Part shown: positions 6,917 through 13,840 of the stretch, piece after piece
How positions within the stretch are numbered: the first letter of the stretch is position 1
Layout: each line of letters starts with the position of its first letter
NCBI GenBank assembly: GCA_943324725.2
Contig: CALPMR020000043.1
Coordinates: forward strand, 1 to 14,303
From: Bordetella parapertussis
GTDB taxonomy: Bacteria > Cyanobacteriota > Cyanobacteriia > PCC-6307 > Cyanobiaceae
Direction of reading: 5' to 3'
DNA length: 14,303 nt
Position numbers and translations under genes: made by a program
Notes under the pieces: generated by a model
Seen by the model: the letters and a program-made list of their open reading frames with translations, nothing else
What the model was told of the DNA's origin: nothing
Databases searched by the model: none

Positions 6917-7540
6917 CTATATCTGCCAGATTTCTTGCAGCTCGATCCGCAATCCCGGCAGCAGCCCAGCTCCATCGAGATGGGTAACCGCCGCCATGGG
7001 GTGCGGCTCACCTACTGCCGGCCAGATCTCCACCGCCTGCTGCTCAGGGATCAGCAACCAGCCGAGCTGGGCCCCGTTGGCCTGATAGGCCTTCATCTTG
7101 CGGCGCAGCGCATTGAGAGCGCGAGGGCCTTGATCACCTGGACTGGCGAGTTCAACGACCAGCTCGGGACAAAGAGGCGGGAAGCTGCGGCGTTGCTCAG
7201 GGGTGAGGGCCTGCCAGCGCTCCAGACGCAGCAGGGAGGCATCGGGGCTGAGCACCGAGCCGTCAGGCAAGCGGAAGCCGGTGGAACTGTCGAAGAGCTG
7301 CCAGCCACCGGTCTGGTCTGCCCAGACCAGAAGGCGCATCAACAGGCGACTATTGCGAGCGCCGGTTTCCCCGCCGGTTGGAGTCATGTGGATCAGGTGC
7401 CCAGCGGCATCGAGCTCAAGGACCGCATCTGGATTGGCGGCACAGACGGCCGCAAATTGCTCCGGGCTGAGGCAGAGATCAGCAGGCAACTGCAGAGGCG
7501 CCAGGGCGTCAGCGAGTGCAACTGGCGGAGCGCTTGTCAT
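6917..7540 (-). CDS. Uma2 family (DUF820) predicted restriction-endonuclease-like protein
   Basis: A 207-residue protein with the full Uma2/DUF820 layout: LSPEQFAAV near the N-terminus, HMTPTGGETGARNSRLL (51-67), FDSSTGFRLPDGSVLSPDAS (83-102), LCPELVVELASPGDQ (123-137), KMKAYQANGAQLGWLLIP (148-165) and a C-terminal LPGLRIELQEIW. The PD-(D/E)XK-type residues appear present (D100, E130, K148). Uma2 proteins are very numerous in cyanobacteria and their biological role is poorly known; nuclease activity is predicted from fold. It sits between the glycosylase and pyrB genes on the same strand with short gaps (60 and 47 bases), so it is probably co-transcribed with them. It appears intact. Confidence 0.92.
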   Translation of the reverse strand: MTSAPPVALADALAPLQLPADLCLSPEQFAAVCAANPDAVLELDAAGHLIHMTPTGGETGARNSRLLMRLLVWADQTGGWQLFDSSTGFRLPDGSVLSPDASLLRLERWQALTPEQRRSFPPLCPELVVELASPGDQGPRALNALRRKMKAYQANGAQLGWLLIPEQQAVEIWPAVGEPHPMAAVTHLDGAGLLPGLRIELQEIWQI

Positions 7541-7600
7541 GGCCCCAGCACGAACATCAATGCCCTCAACCGTAAACGGGATTTTCAGGTGAAGGCTGCC

Positions 7601-8260
7601 CTACATCCCGCCGATGCTCCACGACTCCTGCGCAGGGGGCCGATCGCCCCGGACCCGCCTGCTGACGCTGCGGCTCGCCCGCCAGTACCAGCGCCAGGAG
7701 AGGTCTTGGCCCTGGCTGATGCCGATGCGACTGGTTTGAACAAGGTCGACGGCGCCCAAAGCTGCCAACTCTGGCGGCCGCGGGGCGATCCACAACTCCC
7801 GTTCGGGATGCACCAGCTGGGCGTCGTGGGAGCGATCGATGCCAAAGCAACGTGCCAACAGGGCTGGACCCGCCGCCAAGCGCTCCGGCTCGCCAGGAAT
7901 GGTCACGGCCCGCAGCAACACCCCATTGGCCCAGTCGACTCGCCCTGTCACCACGTTGACGCAGTGGTGAATGCCATAGCTCACATAGACGTAGAAGCGT
8001 CCAGGCTCCCCGAACAGGGTTTCGTTGCTCGGAGTGCGCCTTCGGTAGCCGTGGCAGGCGGGCTCTTCCTGGGAATAGGCCTCCGTTTCCACAATCACGC
8101 CCCACAGCAACTCGCCTGAGGCTTGGCGTTTCACCAGCAGGCAGCCGATCAGCTCGGGGGCAACCAGCTCGGCGGGGCGGGCAAAGAAGGATTGGGGGAG
8201 GGCTGGGAGGTCTTCTATGGCTTTAGGAGTGGCTTGGGCGGGAAGTAGTGCTGAAGCCAT
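7601..8260 (-). CDS. mpg: DNA-3-methyladenine glycosylase (AAG/MPG family)
   Basis: Excises alkylated purines such as 3-methyladenine in base excision repair. From ATG 8260 the protein is 219 residues, normal for bacterial members. Motifs: [20 protein letters not shown] (24-43), VETEAY (57-62, with the catalytic Glu60 and intercalating-side Tyr62 by analogy with human AAG), [31 protein letters not shown] (73-103), RAVTIPGEP and a C-terminal [16 protein letters not shown]. The frame stays open to a TTG at 8341, but those 27 extra residues have no family support and reach nearly to the divergent gene. GACAGGAG lies upstream of the chosen ATG. First gene of the putative mpg-uma2-pyrB unit. Confidence 0.93.
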   Translation of the reverse strand: MASALLPAQATPKAIEDLPALPQSFFARPAELVAPELIGCLLVKRQASGELLWGVIVETEAYSQEEPACHGYRRRTPSNETLFGEPGRFYVYVSYGIHHCVNVVTGRVDWANGVLLRAVTIPGEPERLAAGPALLARCFGIDRSHDAQLVHPERELWIAPRPPELAALGAVDLVQTSRIGISQGQDLSWRWYWRASRSVSRRVRGDRPPAQESWSIGGM

Positions 8261-8350
8261 CCTGTCTGCCAACTCCTGTCTCACCAGGCAGACACCGCTG
8301 TGCTGATGGGGCAAAGTGGGGGGAACAAAACCATTTGACAAGAGGACTTC

Positions 8351-8698
8351 GTGCCCCGCTTCAACCGCCTCAGCCTTTCCCTGGCAAGCACTGCCGCTGT
8401 GGCACTGGCATCACTGCCCCTTTCCATTAGTCCTGCAAGTGCTGCCAGGGTAACTGAGGGAACCACCTCAAGCATCAGTGTGGTGGAAGATGCTTCTAAC
8501 GCCCAGCAGTTCAACCTTGGGAACCTTGGGGCTCAGGCTGAATCAACTGGCTTGGTGGCAAGAGGTGGACGGAACGACGACGGTGGGAGGGAATTTGTAG
8601 TGCCAGCATTCCTTCAGAAACCATTCCTGCAGCTACTGGAGTTCTTCGGAATCCAGACAACCCAAGTCAGCCCGCCTGGCATTCCTGTTAGTCCTTGA
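8351..8698 (+). CDS. Small predicted secreted protein, unknown function
   Basis: A 115-residue protein starting at GTG, with an AGAGGA ribosome-binding site 5 bases upstream. Residues 1-32 are a clear Sec signal peptide: basic MPRFNR, a hydrophobic core, then the cleavage motif SPASA-A. The mature part of about 83 residues is Ser/Gly/Asn-rich, then has a hydrophobic helix-like [20 protein letters not shown] and a Pro-rich end, PPGIPVSP. No cysteines and no domain that I recognise. Base composition is lower in GC than neighbours, with A/T-ending codons common, and the downstream sequence is AT-rich, which suggests acquisition or weak selection. It has its own terminator. It diverges from mpg with a 90-base gap. 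Confidence 0.75.
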   Translation: MPRFNRLSLSLASTAAVALASLPLSISPASAARVTEGTTSSISVVEDASNAQQFNLGNLGAQAESTGLVARGGRNDDGGREFVVPAFLQKPFLQLLEFFGIQTTQVSPPGIPVSP

Positions 8699-9227
8699 TT
8701 GGATTTCTTGATTGAAAAAGATTATGGTGGCGGAGCGGCAACCCACGTCGCGAAGATTAATAAGATGGAAAGTATTGAAGAGAAACCCTAAATCAACCAA
8801 GCCCCTGCCACCACAGGGGCTTTTTATTGTCTCACCATACTCAAAACCAGCCCCAATAAGCCTCCAATGCCTGGTACCATCTCCTACATCAACCGCAGAT
8901 ATTGAGCCGCTTTCCCCGCTAAAATAAATCCCAAATAAATCAACGCACAGCAAAGCCAGGCATCTCTATTCTCTATCTCTACTGATACATTTATCTCCCC
9001 AACGCAACTACCAAATACTTCGCTCTCTATCGCCATCACGGATGCCGTTGGCTCTTCTAAATCTCACTGCTATCTGCTGCCAGTCATTAGGGATTTAATT
9101 GAGGCGTGGATCAGGCTCCACGACCAACTGCTGTTCGCTGCCGGATCACAAACCCTGAGGCCCTTGGCTGGATGAAGACGATGGAGCCTGCCTAGCCAGC
9201 ACCCGCCCCATCCCCTTGAATATCCCG
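8699..9227. other. AT-rich intergenic island
   Basis: About 530 bases without a confident gene. By counting, 60-base lines here are about 42-48% GC against 70% or more in adjacent genes. It contains the terminator at 8799-8828, a direct repeat AAATAAATC (8922-8941 area), CTCTAT-like runs near 8965-8980 and a 6-pair hairpin CGTGGA/TCCACG at 9105-9122. Frames read through both sides are shadows without starts or domains. Confidence 0.6.
8799..8828 (+). terminator. Rho-independent terminator downstream of the secreted-protein gene
   Basis: AAGCCCCTG-CCACCA-CAGGGGCTT, a perfect 9-pair stem with a 6-base loop, running into TTTTTATT. It lies 100 bases past the stop codon at 8698, leaving a long, AT-rich 3' untranslated region. 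Confidence 0.9.
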
Positions 9228-9608
9228 ATGCACGACATCCACATCCCCGTCTCGATCGGCGAGCTGATCGACAAGATCACCATTCTTGAGATCAAGCTGG
9301 AGCAGCTGCAGGGGGAGGCTCTGGGCCATGTGGAACGGGAGCTGGGCCTGCTGCGGGACGTCCTCGCCGCCACGGGCCTGACGATCGATCCGGAGCTGTG
9401 GCGTGACCTGGCGGCGATCAACCGCGCCCTGTGGCGGATCGAAGATGACATTCGCGAGCTGGAGCGGCTCGGCAGCTTCGGCGATGCGTTCATCGGCCTG
9501 GCCCGCTCCGTCTATCGCAGCAACGACCGCCGCGCCCGACTCAAGCGCCTGATCAACGAGCGGCACGGCTCCCTGATCGTGGAAGTGAAGGGCTATGCGC
9601 CCTATTGA
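9228..9608 (+). CDS. DUF6165 family protein
   Basis: A 126-residue soluble protein. The N-terminal HDIHIPVSIGELIDKITILEIKLEQ is the hallmark of DUF6165, followed by long amphipathic helices (NVER-like HVERELGLLRDVL, LWRDLAAINRALWRIEDDIRELERL) and a C-terminal SVYRSNDRRARLKRLINE. In other bacteria the family tends to lie among surface-polysaccharide genes, but no such neighbours are present here, so I assign no function. The start is ambiguous: ATG 9228 is chosen, while a TTG at 9216 would add four residues. Neither has a good ribosome-binding site. Confidence 0.85.
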   Translation: MHDIHIPVSIGELIDKITILEIKLEQLQGEALGHVERELGLLRDVLAATGLTIDPELWRDLAAINRALWRIEDDIRELERLGSFGDAFIGLARSVYRSNDRRARLKRLINERHGSLIVEVKGYAPY

Positions 9609-9790
9609 GCGGCTGAGAGCCGGAATGACTGGGCGGACGCGACCCCACCCAGCCGGCCGTGGCCCCAAGCCCGCCTGATTCGTCCAACTCCTGCCGGCGC
9701 CCCTGTTGCGAAACGCCCTCGCAGGCTCACCGCCGCCGCGCTTCTGAGCAGACTCTCCAGCAGACACCCACTTCGCCGCCGCTCACCCCC

Positions 9791-9928
9791 ATGGACTTCA
9801 GCGCCTTCAACCTCGGCACCGTGCTGCTGGCCGGCAGCGGCCTGTTCTGCCTGACCACCCTCTTCTTCGGCACCAAGGGCGGCTACTACGACAGCGACGA
9901 CTACGACGGCAACGGCACGGCCCACTGA
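9791..9928 (+). CDS. 45-residue single-span membrane protein, unknown function
   Basis: A short protein from ATG. MDFSAFNLGTVLLAG leads into one membrane span (about 7-27, LGTVLLAGSGLFCLTTLFF), followed by GTKGGYYDSDDYDGNGTAH, an acidic Tyr-rich tail. The size and layout resemble the single-span accessory subunits of cyanobacterial photosynthetic complexes, but the sequence is not PsbI/J/K/L/M/T/X, PetL/N or PsaI/J/M that I can recognise. A frame extension upstream to 9659 has no coding character. The codon use is strongly GC-ending, like the neighbouring core genes, which supports a real gene. It follows the DUF6165 gene by 182 bases. Confidence 0.72.
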   Translation: MDFSAFNLGTVLLAGSGLFCLTTLFFGTKGGYYDSDDYDGNGTAH

Positions 9929-9958
9929 GCCTCTGCCCGCCCCCGTTGCCGGGAACAT

Positions 9959-10255
9959 TCAGGGACTGCCCAGGCGCTCCGCCTCCGGGCAGTCGCCGGT
10001 GGTGACGATGTCGTCCGCGCCGGAGCTGCGGCAGACACTGGAGAGGCGCGTGCTGACGGCGCCGATCGAATCGAGCCGCACACTCAGCTCCCAGCTGGAA
10101 CGCTGGTCCTCGTCGTCGTCCTCGTGGCGGAGGGTGACCATGTCCCCGACGATCTCCACCACCAGGGCGTCCTCAATCCAGCATTGCTGGTCCCGCAGGT
10201 AGACCCAGACGGGGCGCTGCTCCTGGAGAAAACGATCAAGTTTGCGATGCAGCAT
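9959..10255 (-). CDS. Conserved cyanobacterial small protein (resembles DUF6679)
   Basis: A 98-residue protein: MLHRKLDRFLQEQRPVWVYL, RDQQCWIEDALVVEIVGDMV, TLRHEDDDEDQRSSWELSVR, LDSIGAVSTRLSSV and a C-terminal DDIVTTGDCPEAERLGSP. The strand-rich core with an acidic loop suggests a small beta-barrel. I associate this layout with a cyanobacterial family of unknown function (DUF6679 by memory, not certain). No signal peptide or membrane span. It diverges from the creatininase-family gene with 58 bases between start codons. Confidence 0.75.
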   Translation of the reverse strand: MLHRKLDRFLQEQRPVWVYLRDQQCWIEDALVVEIVGDMVTLRHEDDDEDQRSSWELSVRLDSIGAVSTRLSSVCRSSGADDIVTTGDCPEAERLGSP

Positions 10256-10313
10256 CGGAACGCCGCGAATAGGGTCGATCCTAAGCAGATCAGGCCCTGG
10301 GGCCGTGTTCAGG

Positions 10314-11135
10314 ATGACCGAATCGCCCGCCCTCGCCTCCGGCCCCAGCAGCGGCCCTCCCCACAGCCTGGAGGCGATTCGCCTGCAGCTGCGCAGCTGG
10401 CCCGAGGTGGAGCACTACCTCCAGAGCTGCCGGGGCGTGATCGTGCCCCTGGGCTCCACCGAACAGCACGGCCCCACCGGCGCCATCGGCACCGACGCCC
10501 TCACGGCCGAAGCGGTGGCGTTGGCGGTGGGCCGCCGCACCGGTGTGCTGGTGACGCCGGCCCAGGCCTTCGGCATGGCCGAACACCATCTCGGCTTCGC
10601 CGGCACCGTCAGCCTGCAGCCCTCCACCCTGCTGGCGGTGCTCCACGACGTGGTGCTGTCCCTGGCGCGCCATGGCTTTGAGCGCATCTACGTGATCAAC
10701 GGCCATGGCGGCAACATCGCCACCGCCAGGGCGGCCTTCGCCCAGGCCTATGGCACGGCGGCCAGCCGCGGCCTCCCCGGCGCCGATCGCCTGCGCTGCC
10801 GCCTGGCCAACTGGTTCACCGCCGGCTCCGTGACCAAGGAAGCCCGCACGCTCTACGGCGAGCGGGAAGGCCACCACGCCACCCCCAGCGAGATCGCCCT
10901 CACCCTGCACCTGGAGCCGAGCCTGGCCAGCAAGCAGCGGCCCCTGCCGGAGGCGGCCCCGGCCGGGCCGATCCACGGCCCCGAGGACTTCCGCCGCCGC
11001 CATCCCGACGGCCGCATGGGCTCCGATCCCTTCCTGGCCCAGGCCGAGCACGGCGAGCGCTTCCTGGAGCTGGCAAGCGAGGCCCTGTCCCAGGATCTAT
11101 GCCAGTTCCTGGCCGATGCGGAGCCGGCGGACTGA
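10314..11135 (+). CDS. Creatininase family amidohydrolase
   Basis: A 273-residue metal-dependent amidohydrolase of the creatininase superfamily. Metal-site motifs are visible: PLGSTEQHGPTGAIGTD (45-61, with E50, H52 and D61), AFGMAEHHLGFAGTVSL (85-101), INGHGGN (128-134) and GHHATPSE (186-193). The family includes creatininase and the formamide hydrolase acting in riboflavin/F420 and mycofactocin pathways; substrate cannot be told from sequence, and no pathway partner is adjacent. Start at ATG 10314; an upstream TTG at 10242 would overlap the divergent gene. The N-terminal 18 residues are Ser/Pro-rich. It is followed by gatC 57 bases downstream on the same strand. Confidence 0.9.
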   Translation: MTESPALASGPSSGPPHSLEAIRLQLRSWPEVEHYLQSCRGVIVPLGSTEQHGPTGAIGTDALTAEAVALAVGRRTGVLVTPAQAFGMAEHHLGFAGTVSLQPSTLLAVLHDVVLSLARHGFERIYVINGHGGNIATARAAFAQAYGTAASRGLPGADRLRCRLANWFTAGSVTKEARTLYGEREGHHATPSEIALTLHLEPSLASKQRPLPEAAPAGPIHGPEDFRRRHPDGRMGSDPFLAQAEHGERFLELASEALSQDLCQFLADAEPAD

Positions 11136-11192
11136 GACCCTTCTCCGGCTAGCGTCAGCTCTCGTGCAGGCCCCCAGCGCCCAGCCCACCCC

Positions 11193-11486
11193 ATGAGCAG
11201 GATCAGCGCCGACGACGTTCGCAAAGTGGCCCAGCTGGCCCGGCTGGAGCTGCCCGAGGCGAAGATCGCCACCTACACCGGCCAGCTGGAACGGATCCTC
11301 GACTACGTCGCCCACCTGGAGCAGGTGGACACCGAGGGCGTGCCTCCCACCACCCGGGCCGTGGAAGTGGTGAATGTGACCCGCGCCGATGTGGTGGAGC
11401 CGACGCCGGTACGGGAGGAGCTGCTGGAGCTGGCTCCCCAGCGGGAGGGAGATTTCTTCCGCGTGCCGAAGATTCTCGGCGCTTGA
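11193..11486 (+). CDS. gatC: Asp/Glu-tRNA amidotransferase subunit C
   Basis: A 97-residue GatC, the small subunit that helps assemble GatCAB, which converts Glu-tRNA(Gln) (and Asp-tRNA(Asn)) to Gln-tRNA(Gln) in bacteria lacking a direct synthetase. Family features are all present: [19 protein letters not shown] (4-22), [22 protein letters not shown] (32-53), a central variable linker, and the C-terminal [12 protein letters not shown]. Full length. gatA and gatB are not adjacent, which is normal in cyanobacteria. No strong Shine-Dalgarno. Confidence 0.97.
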   Translation: MSRISADDVRKVAQLARLELPEAKIATYTGQLERILDYVAHLEQVDTEGVPPTTRAVEVVNVTRADVVEPTPVREELLELAPQREGDFFRVPKILGA

Positions 11487-11680
11487 GCTGGCAAGACCAG
11501 GAGCGGCTGTTGCGAATGACCTGGCAGCCCCTGATCCAGCCGCAGAGCTCAGCTCCAGGGATTCAGCCTGTTGGATCGGTTGATCGAGGCAGTACCTGCC
11601 TGGCCATGGCTGGACGCCTGGCTGGCACCATGGCTTCCTGCATGGTTTCCCGAACAGCTGACTGAAGCAGCCCCTTGTTC

Positions 11681-12703
11681 TCAGCGCGGGCTGGGGGAAA
11701 CGGCCGTGCGATGCAGCAGCTCCAGCACGCGGCGGCGGGCATGGCGGGTGGGCATCAGGCCCGCCAGCGGGCGCAGGCGGCTGCGGCGCTTCTTGTGGCT
11801 GCGCACACCGAGAAAGATGTCGTAGAGGAAATTGAGCAGATCGCTGCGGCTTTCAAACATGCCCAGCCGCTGGGGTGAACCCTTGGCATCGAGGATGTGT
11901 CGGGTGGCGATGTAAGCAGGCTGGTATTCGAACCAGGGTATGGACGGCCAGAGGTGATGAACCAAGTGATAGTTCTGGCCCATGATCAGCCAATTCATCA
12001 ACCGACCGGGATAGACGCGGGCGTTATGCCAGCGATTGCGCGATTGAAAGGGGCGGTGAGGCAGATAGTCAAAGAAAAGACCCAGAGTCACCCCCACCAT
12101 CAGGGCCGGTGCAAACCAGCAGTTGAACACGAATGGCAGAAAATCGAACTTGATCGCCGCCAGCACGATTGCCACGAACACACCGCGGGCGATGCCCCAC
12201 TCCAGCAACTCATAGCGGCGCCAGAGGCGGCGGCGGAAGAAGAACACCTCGTGATAGAAAAATCGCGGCGCAATCAGCCACAGCGGCCCGAAGGTGCTGA
12301 CGATGTGATCCGGATCGTTCTTGGGATCATTGACATGGGCATGGTGCTGCAGATGCACCCGGGTGAACACCGGAAAGCTGAAGCCCAGCAGCAGGGCCGC
12401 ACCATGGCCCATCACCGCATTGCAGAAGCGGTTGGGATGGGCGGCGTTATGGCAGGCATCGTGGATCACGGTGCCCTCGAGATGCAGGGCCAGGAAGCCC
12501 AGCGCCAGCAGGGCCGGCAGGGGCCAATGGGGACCGAACCAGCCCCAGATGGTGAGTGCCGCCAGCCCATAGCCCGCCAGGAACAGACCCACGGTGGGAT
12601 TGAGAGCAGCCGGCGGATCGAGATACTGCTTCGGAACGCTCTGCACAGCCGTGGTGTGGCGGCGTGCCTCGGCTGGGGATGGGGGAGCCTGCGTTTGCGT
12701 CAT
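11681..12703 (-). CDS. crtR: Beta-carotene hydroxylase CrtR
   Basis: A membrane di-iron hydroxylase of the fatty-acid-desaturase superfamily that hydroxylates the beta-rings of carotene to give zeaxanthin, the main photoprotective carotenoid of picocyanobacteria. The 340 residues carry the histidine clusters HDACH (81-85), HLQHH (117-121), RWHNAR (224-229) and NYHLVHHLWP (244-253), with membrane spans about 36-56, 62-79, 173-190 and 194-212. The start QYLDPP...NPTV is family-typical. It is a CrtR-type, not CrtZ-type, enzyme by its size and the NYHLVHHLWP block. Start ATG 12703 with GGGAG directly upstream. It lies downstream of tRNA-Leu on the same strand with a 213-base gap that shows no other gene. 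Confidence 0.96.
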   Translation of the reverse strand: MTQTQAPPSPAEARRHTTAVQSVPKQYLDPPAALNPTVGLFLAGYGLAALTIWGWFGPHWPLPALLALGFLALHLEGTVIHDACHNAAHPNRFCNAVMGHGAALLLGFSFPVFTRVHLQHHAHVNDPKNDPDHIVSTFGPLWLIAPRFFYHEVFFFRRRLWRRYELLEWGIARGVFVAIVLAAIKFDFLPFVFNCWFAPALMVGVTLGLFFDYLPHRPFQSRNRWHNARVYPGRLMNWLIMGQNYHLVHHLWPSIPWFEYQPAYIATRHILDAKGSPQRLGMFESRSDLLNFLYDIFLGVRSHKKRRSRLRPLAGLMPTRHARRRVLELLHRTAVSPSPR

Positions 12704-12916
12704 CTCCCTGCCGGGTGTACGGGATCGCCTTCGGAGCGCTCAGACTACGGAACAATCCCACGCAACCGCTGCCGAGCAGTGCCGCTAGCTGTCACCATTC
12801 TCGTCCAGGCCGGATCCGCTGGCTCTGAAGGGGGCCCAGGCCTGATCGACCGCAACCGGAATGCCGCCTCCGATGCATCCACCCACCCGGGCCACCGAGC
12901 CAGCCCGAGATCGTGA

Positions 12917-12998
12917 TGCCCACCGGGGGACTTGAACCCCCACAGCCGAAGCCACTGGAACCTAAACCCAGCGCGTCTACCAATTCCGCCAGGTGGGC
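12917..12998 (-). tRNA. tRNA-Leu (anticodon UAG)
   Basis: An 82-base class II tRNA on the minus strand. The acceptor stem is GCCCACC/GGTGGGC with discriminator A. The anticodon arm is CTGGG-TTTAGGT-TCCAG, giving anticodon TAG (UAG) for CUN leucine codons. There is a variable arm (TGGCTTCGGCTG region) and a T arm GGGGG-TTCAAGT-CCCCC. CCA is not encoded. Confidence 0.96.
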
Positions 12999-13027
12999 GC
13001 CACCGGAGTCTACGGGGCACCCTCAGA

Positions 13028-13810
13028 ATGAGTACAGCCGTCGGCTTTGCCATGCTTGCCACCGTCGGGGGGACCCTGGCCCTGCTCCTGGGCCTGTTGC
13101 TGTTGCTGTTGCCCCTGCTGGTCAGCGAACTCAGCCGCCCACGCGATTCGGTCTGGGGCGCCGTGGTGCTGCTGCTGGGGCTGGTGCTGGTGACCAGCGC
13201 CGATCGGCTCACAGGGTCACCGATGCTGGCCGTGCTCTGCGGTGGCCTGCTGATCGGCCGGCTGAGCAGCGAAGTCGGCCTGGGCCGCTGGCGCCAGCTG
13301 ACGGATGAAGAACGCCAGCTGTTGAGCTCGAGCGAGCGCTGGAGCCGCAGCGTTCAGCAACTCGTGGCGTCCTGCACCAGCCTGGTGGCCAAAGCCACGG
13401 CCTTGGTGAGCGGCCTGGTGGCCGCGATCGCCAGCCGGCCTCAGCGCCCCGGCAGCAGCAAGCGCTGGGTGCGCCCTGAGCTGCCGCAGGCGGCTCCGCA
13501 GGCGGCCGATGGCAGCAGTGGCGTCACGAGCAGCAGTGGCGTCACGAGCAGCGAGGCCACCAGCAGTGGCGACGAGGCCATGGCGCCAGCCAGCGCCAGC
13601 CCGGGCGCCGCTGAACCGGCCGCGACCCCGATCGCAACGGCCGATCCGGACCCTGCCGCTGCGCCTCAGGCCCCAACCCAGGCCACCAGCGCCGCAGACG
13701 GCCAGCGCAGCCGGGTGGTGCGGGACTTCGAGGAGATCACCGCCCTGCTGGCCACCGCCCCGGCAGCTGTGGCCCCGACAGGGGAGGCCGAGGCCAGCGA
13801 GGCTGGATAA
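13028..13810 (+). CDS. Ycf66-like membrane protein
   Basis: A 260-residue protein. Three hydrophobic segments (about 8-33, 43-57 and 64-78) are followed by an amphipathic stretch RWRQLTDEERQLLSSSERWSRS and a long Ala/Ser/Pro-rich, probably disordered tail, closing with RSRVVRDFEEITALLAT. The membrane part resembles the cyanobacterial Ycf66 family in layout; I hold this at moderate certainty since the sequence is divergent. The role of Ycf66 is unknown. The start may be ATG 13028 or 13052 (MLATVGG); neither has a clear ribosome-binding site. An 18-base exact tandem duplication lies in the tail. Starts 29 bases from tRNA-Leu, divergently; ileS follows by 30 bases, probably in one transcript. 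Confidence 0.7.
   Translation: MSTAVGFAMLATVGGTLALLLGLLLLLLPLLVSELSRPRDSVWGAVVLLLGLVLVTSADRLTGSPMLAVLCGGLLIGRLSSEVGLGRWRQLTDEERQLLSSSERWSRSVQQLVASCTSLVAKATALVSGLVAAIASRPQRPGSSKRWVRPELPQAAPQAADGSSGVTSSSGVTSSEATSSGDEAMAPASASPGAAEPAATPIATADPDPAAAPQAPTQATSAADGQRSRVVRDFEEITALLATAPAAVAPTGEAEASEAG
13514..13549 (+). repeat. 18-base exact tandem duplication within the Ycf66-like gene
   Basis: AGCAGTGGCGTCACGAGC occurs twice back to back (13514-13531 and 13532-13549). It encodes two copies of a SSGVTS-type unit, with a diverged third unit (SSEATS) after it. In frame, inside the disordered tail. Confidence 0.9.
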
Positions 13811-13840
13811 TCCCCTCCTGTGCTGCCCCTGCGAGGCGCC

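Noticed and set aside
5994..8119. Plus-strand frames of 301 and 403 residues
   Set aside because: Shadows opposite pyrB, the Uma2 gene and mpg, all of which carry clear family motifs on the minus strand.
8712..8927. 71-residue plus-strand ORF MKKIMVAERQ...
   Set aside because: It passes through a perfect terminator hairpin and has no ribosome-binding site or domain.
10290..11051. 253-residue minus-strand frame
   Set aside because: Antisense of the creatininase-family gene; Gly/Ala/His-rich shadow without motifs.
11897..12916. 339-residue plus-strand frame
   Set aside because: Antisense of crtR, whose histidine clusters fix the coding strand.
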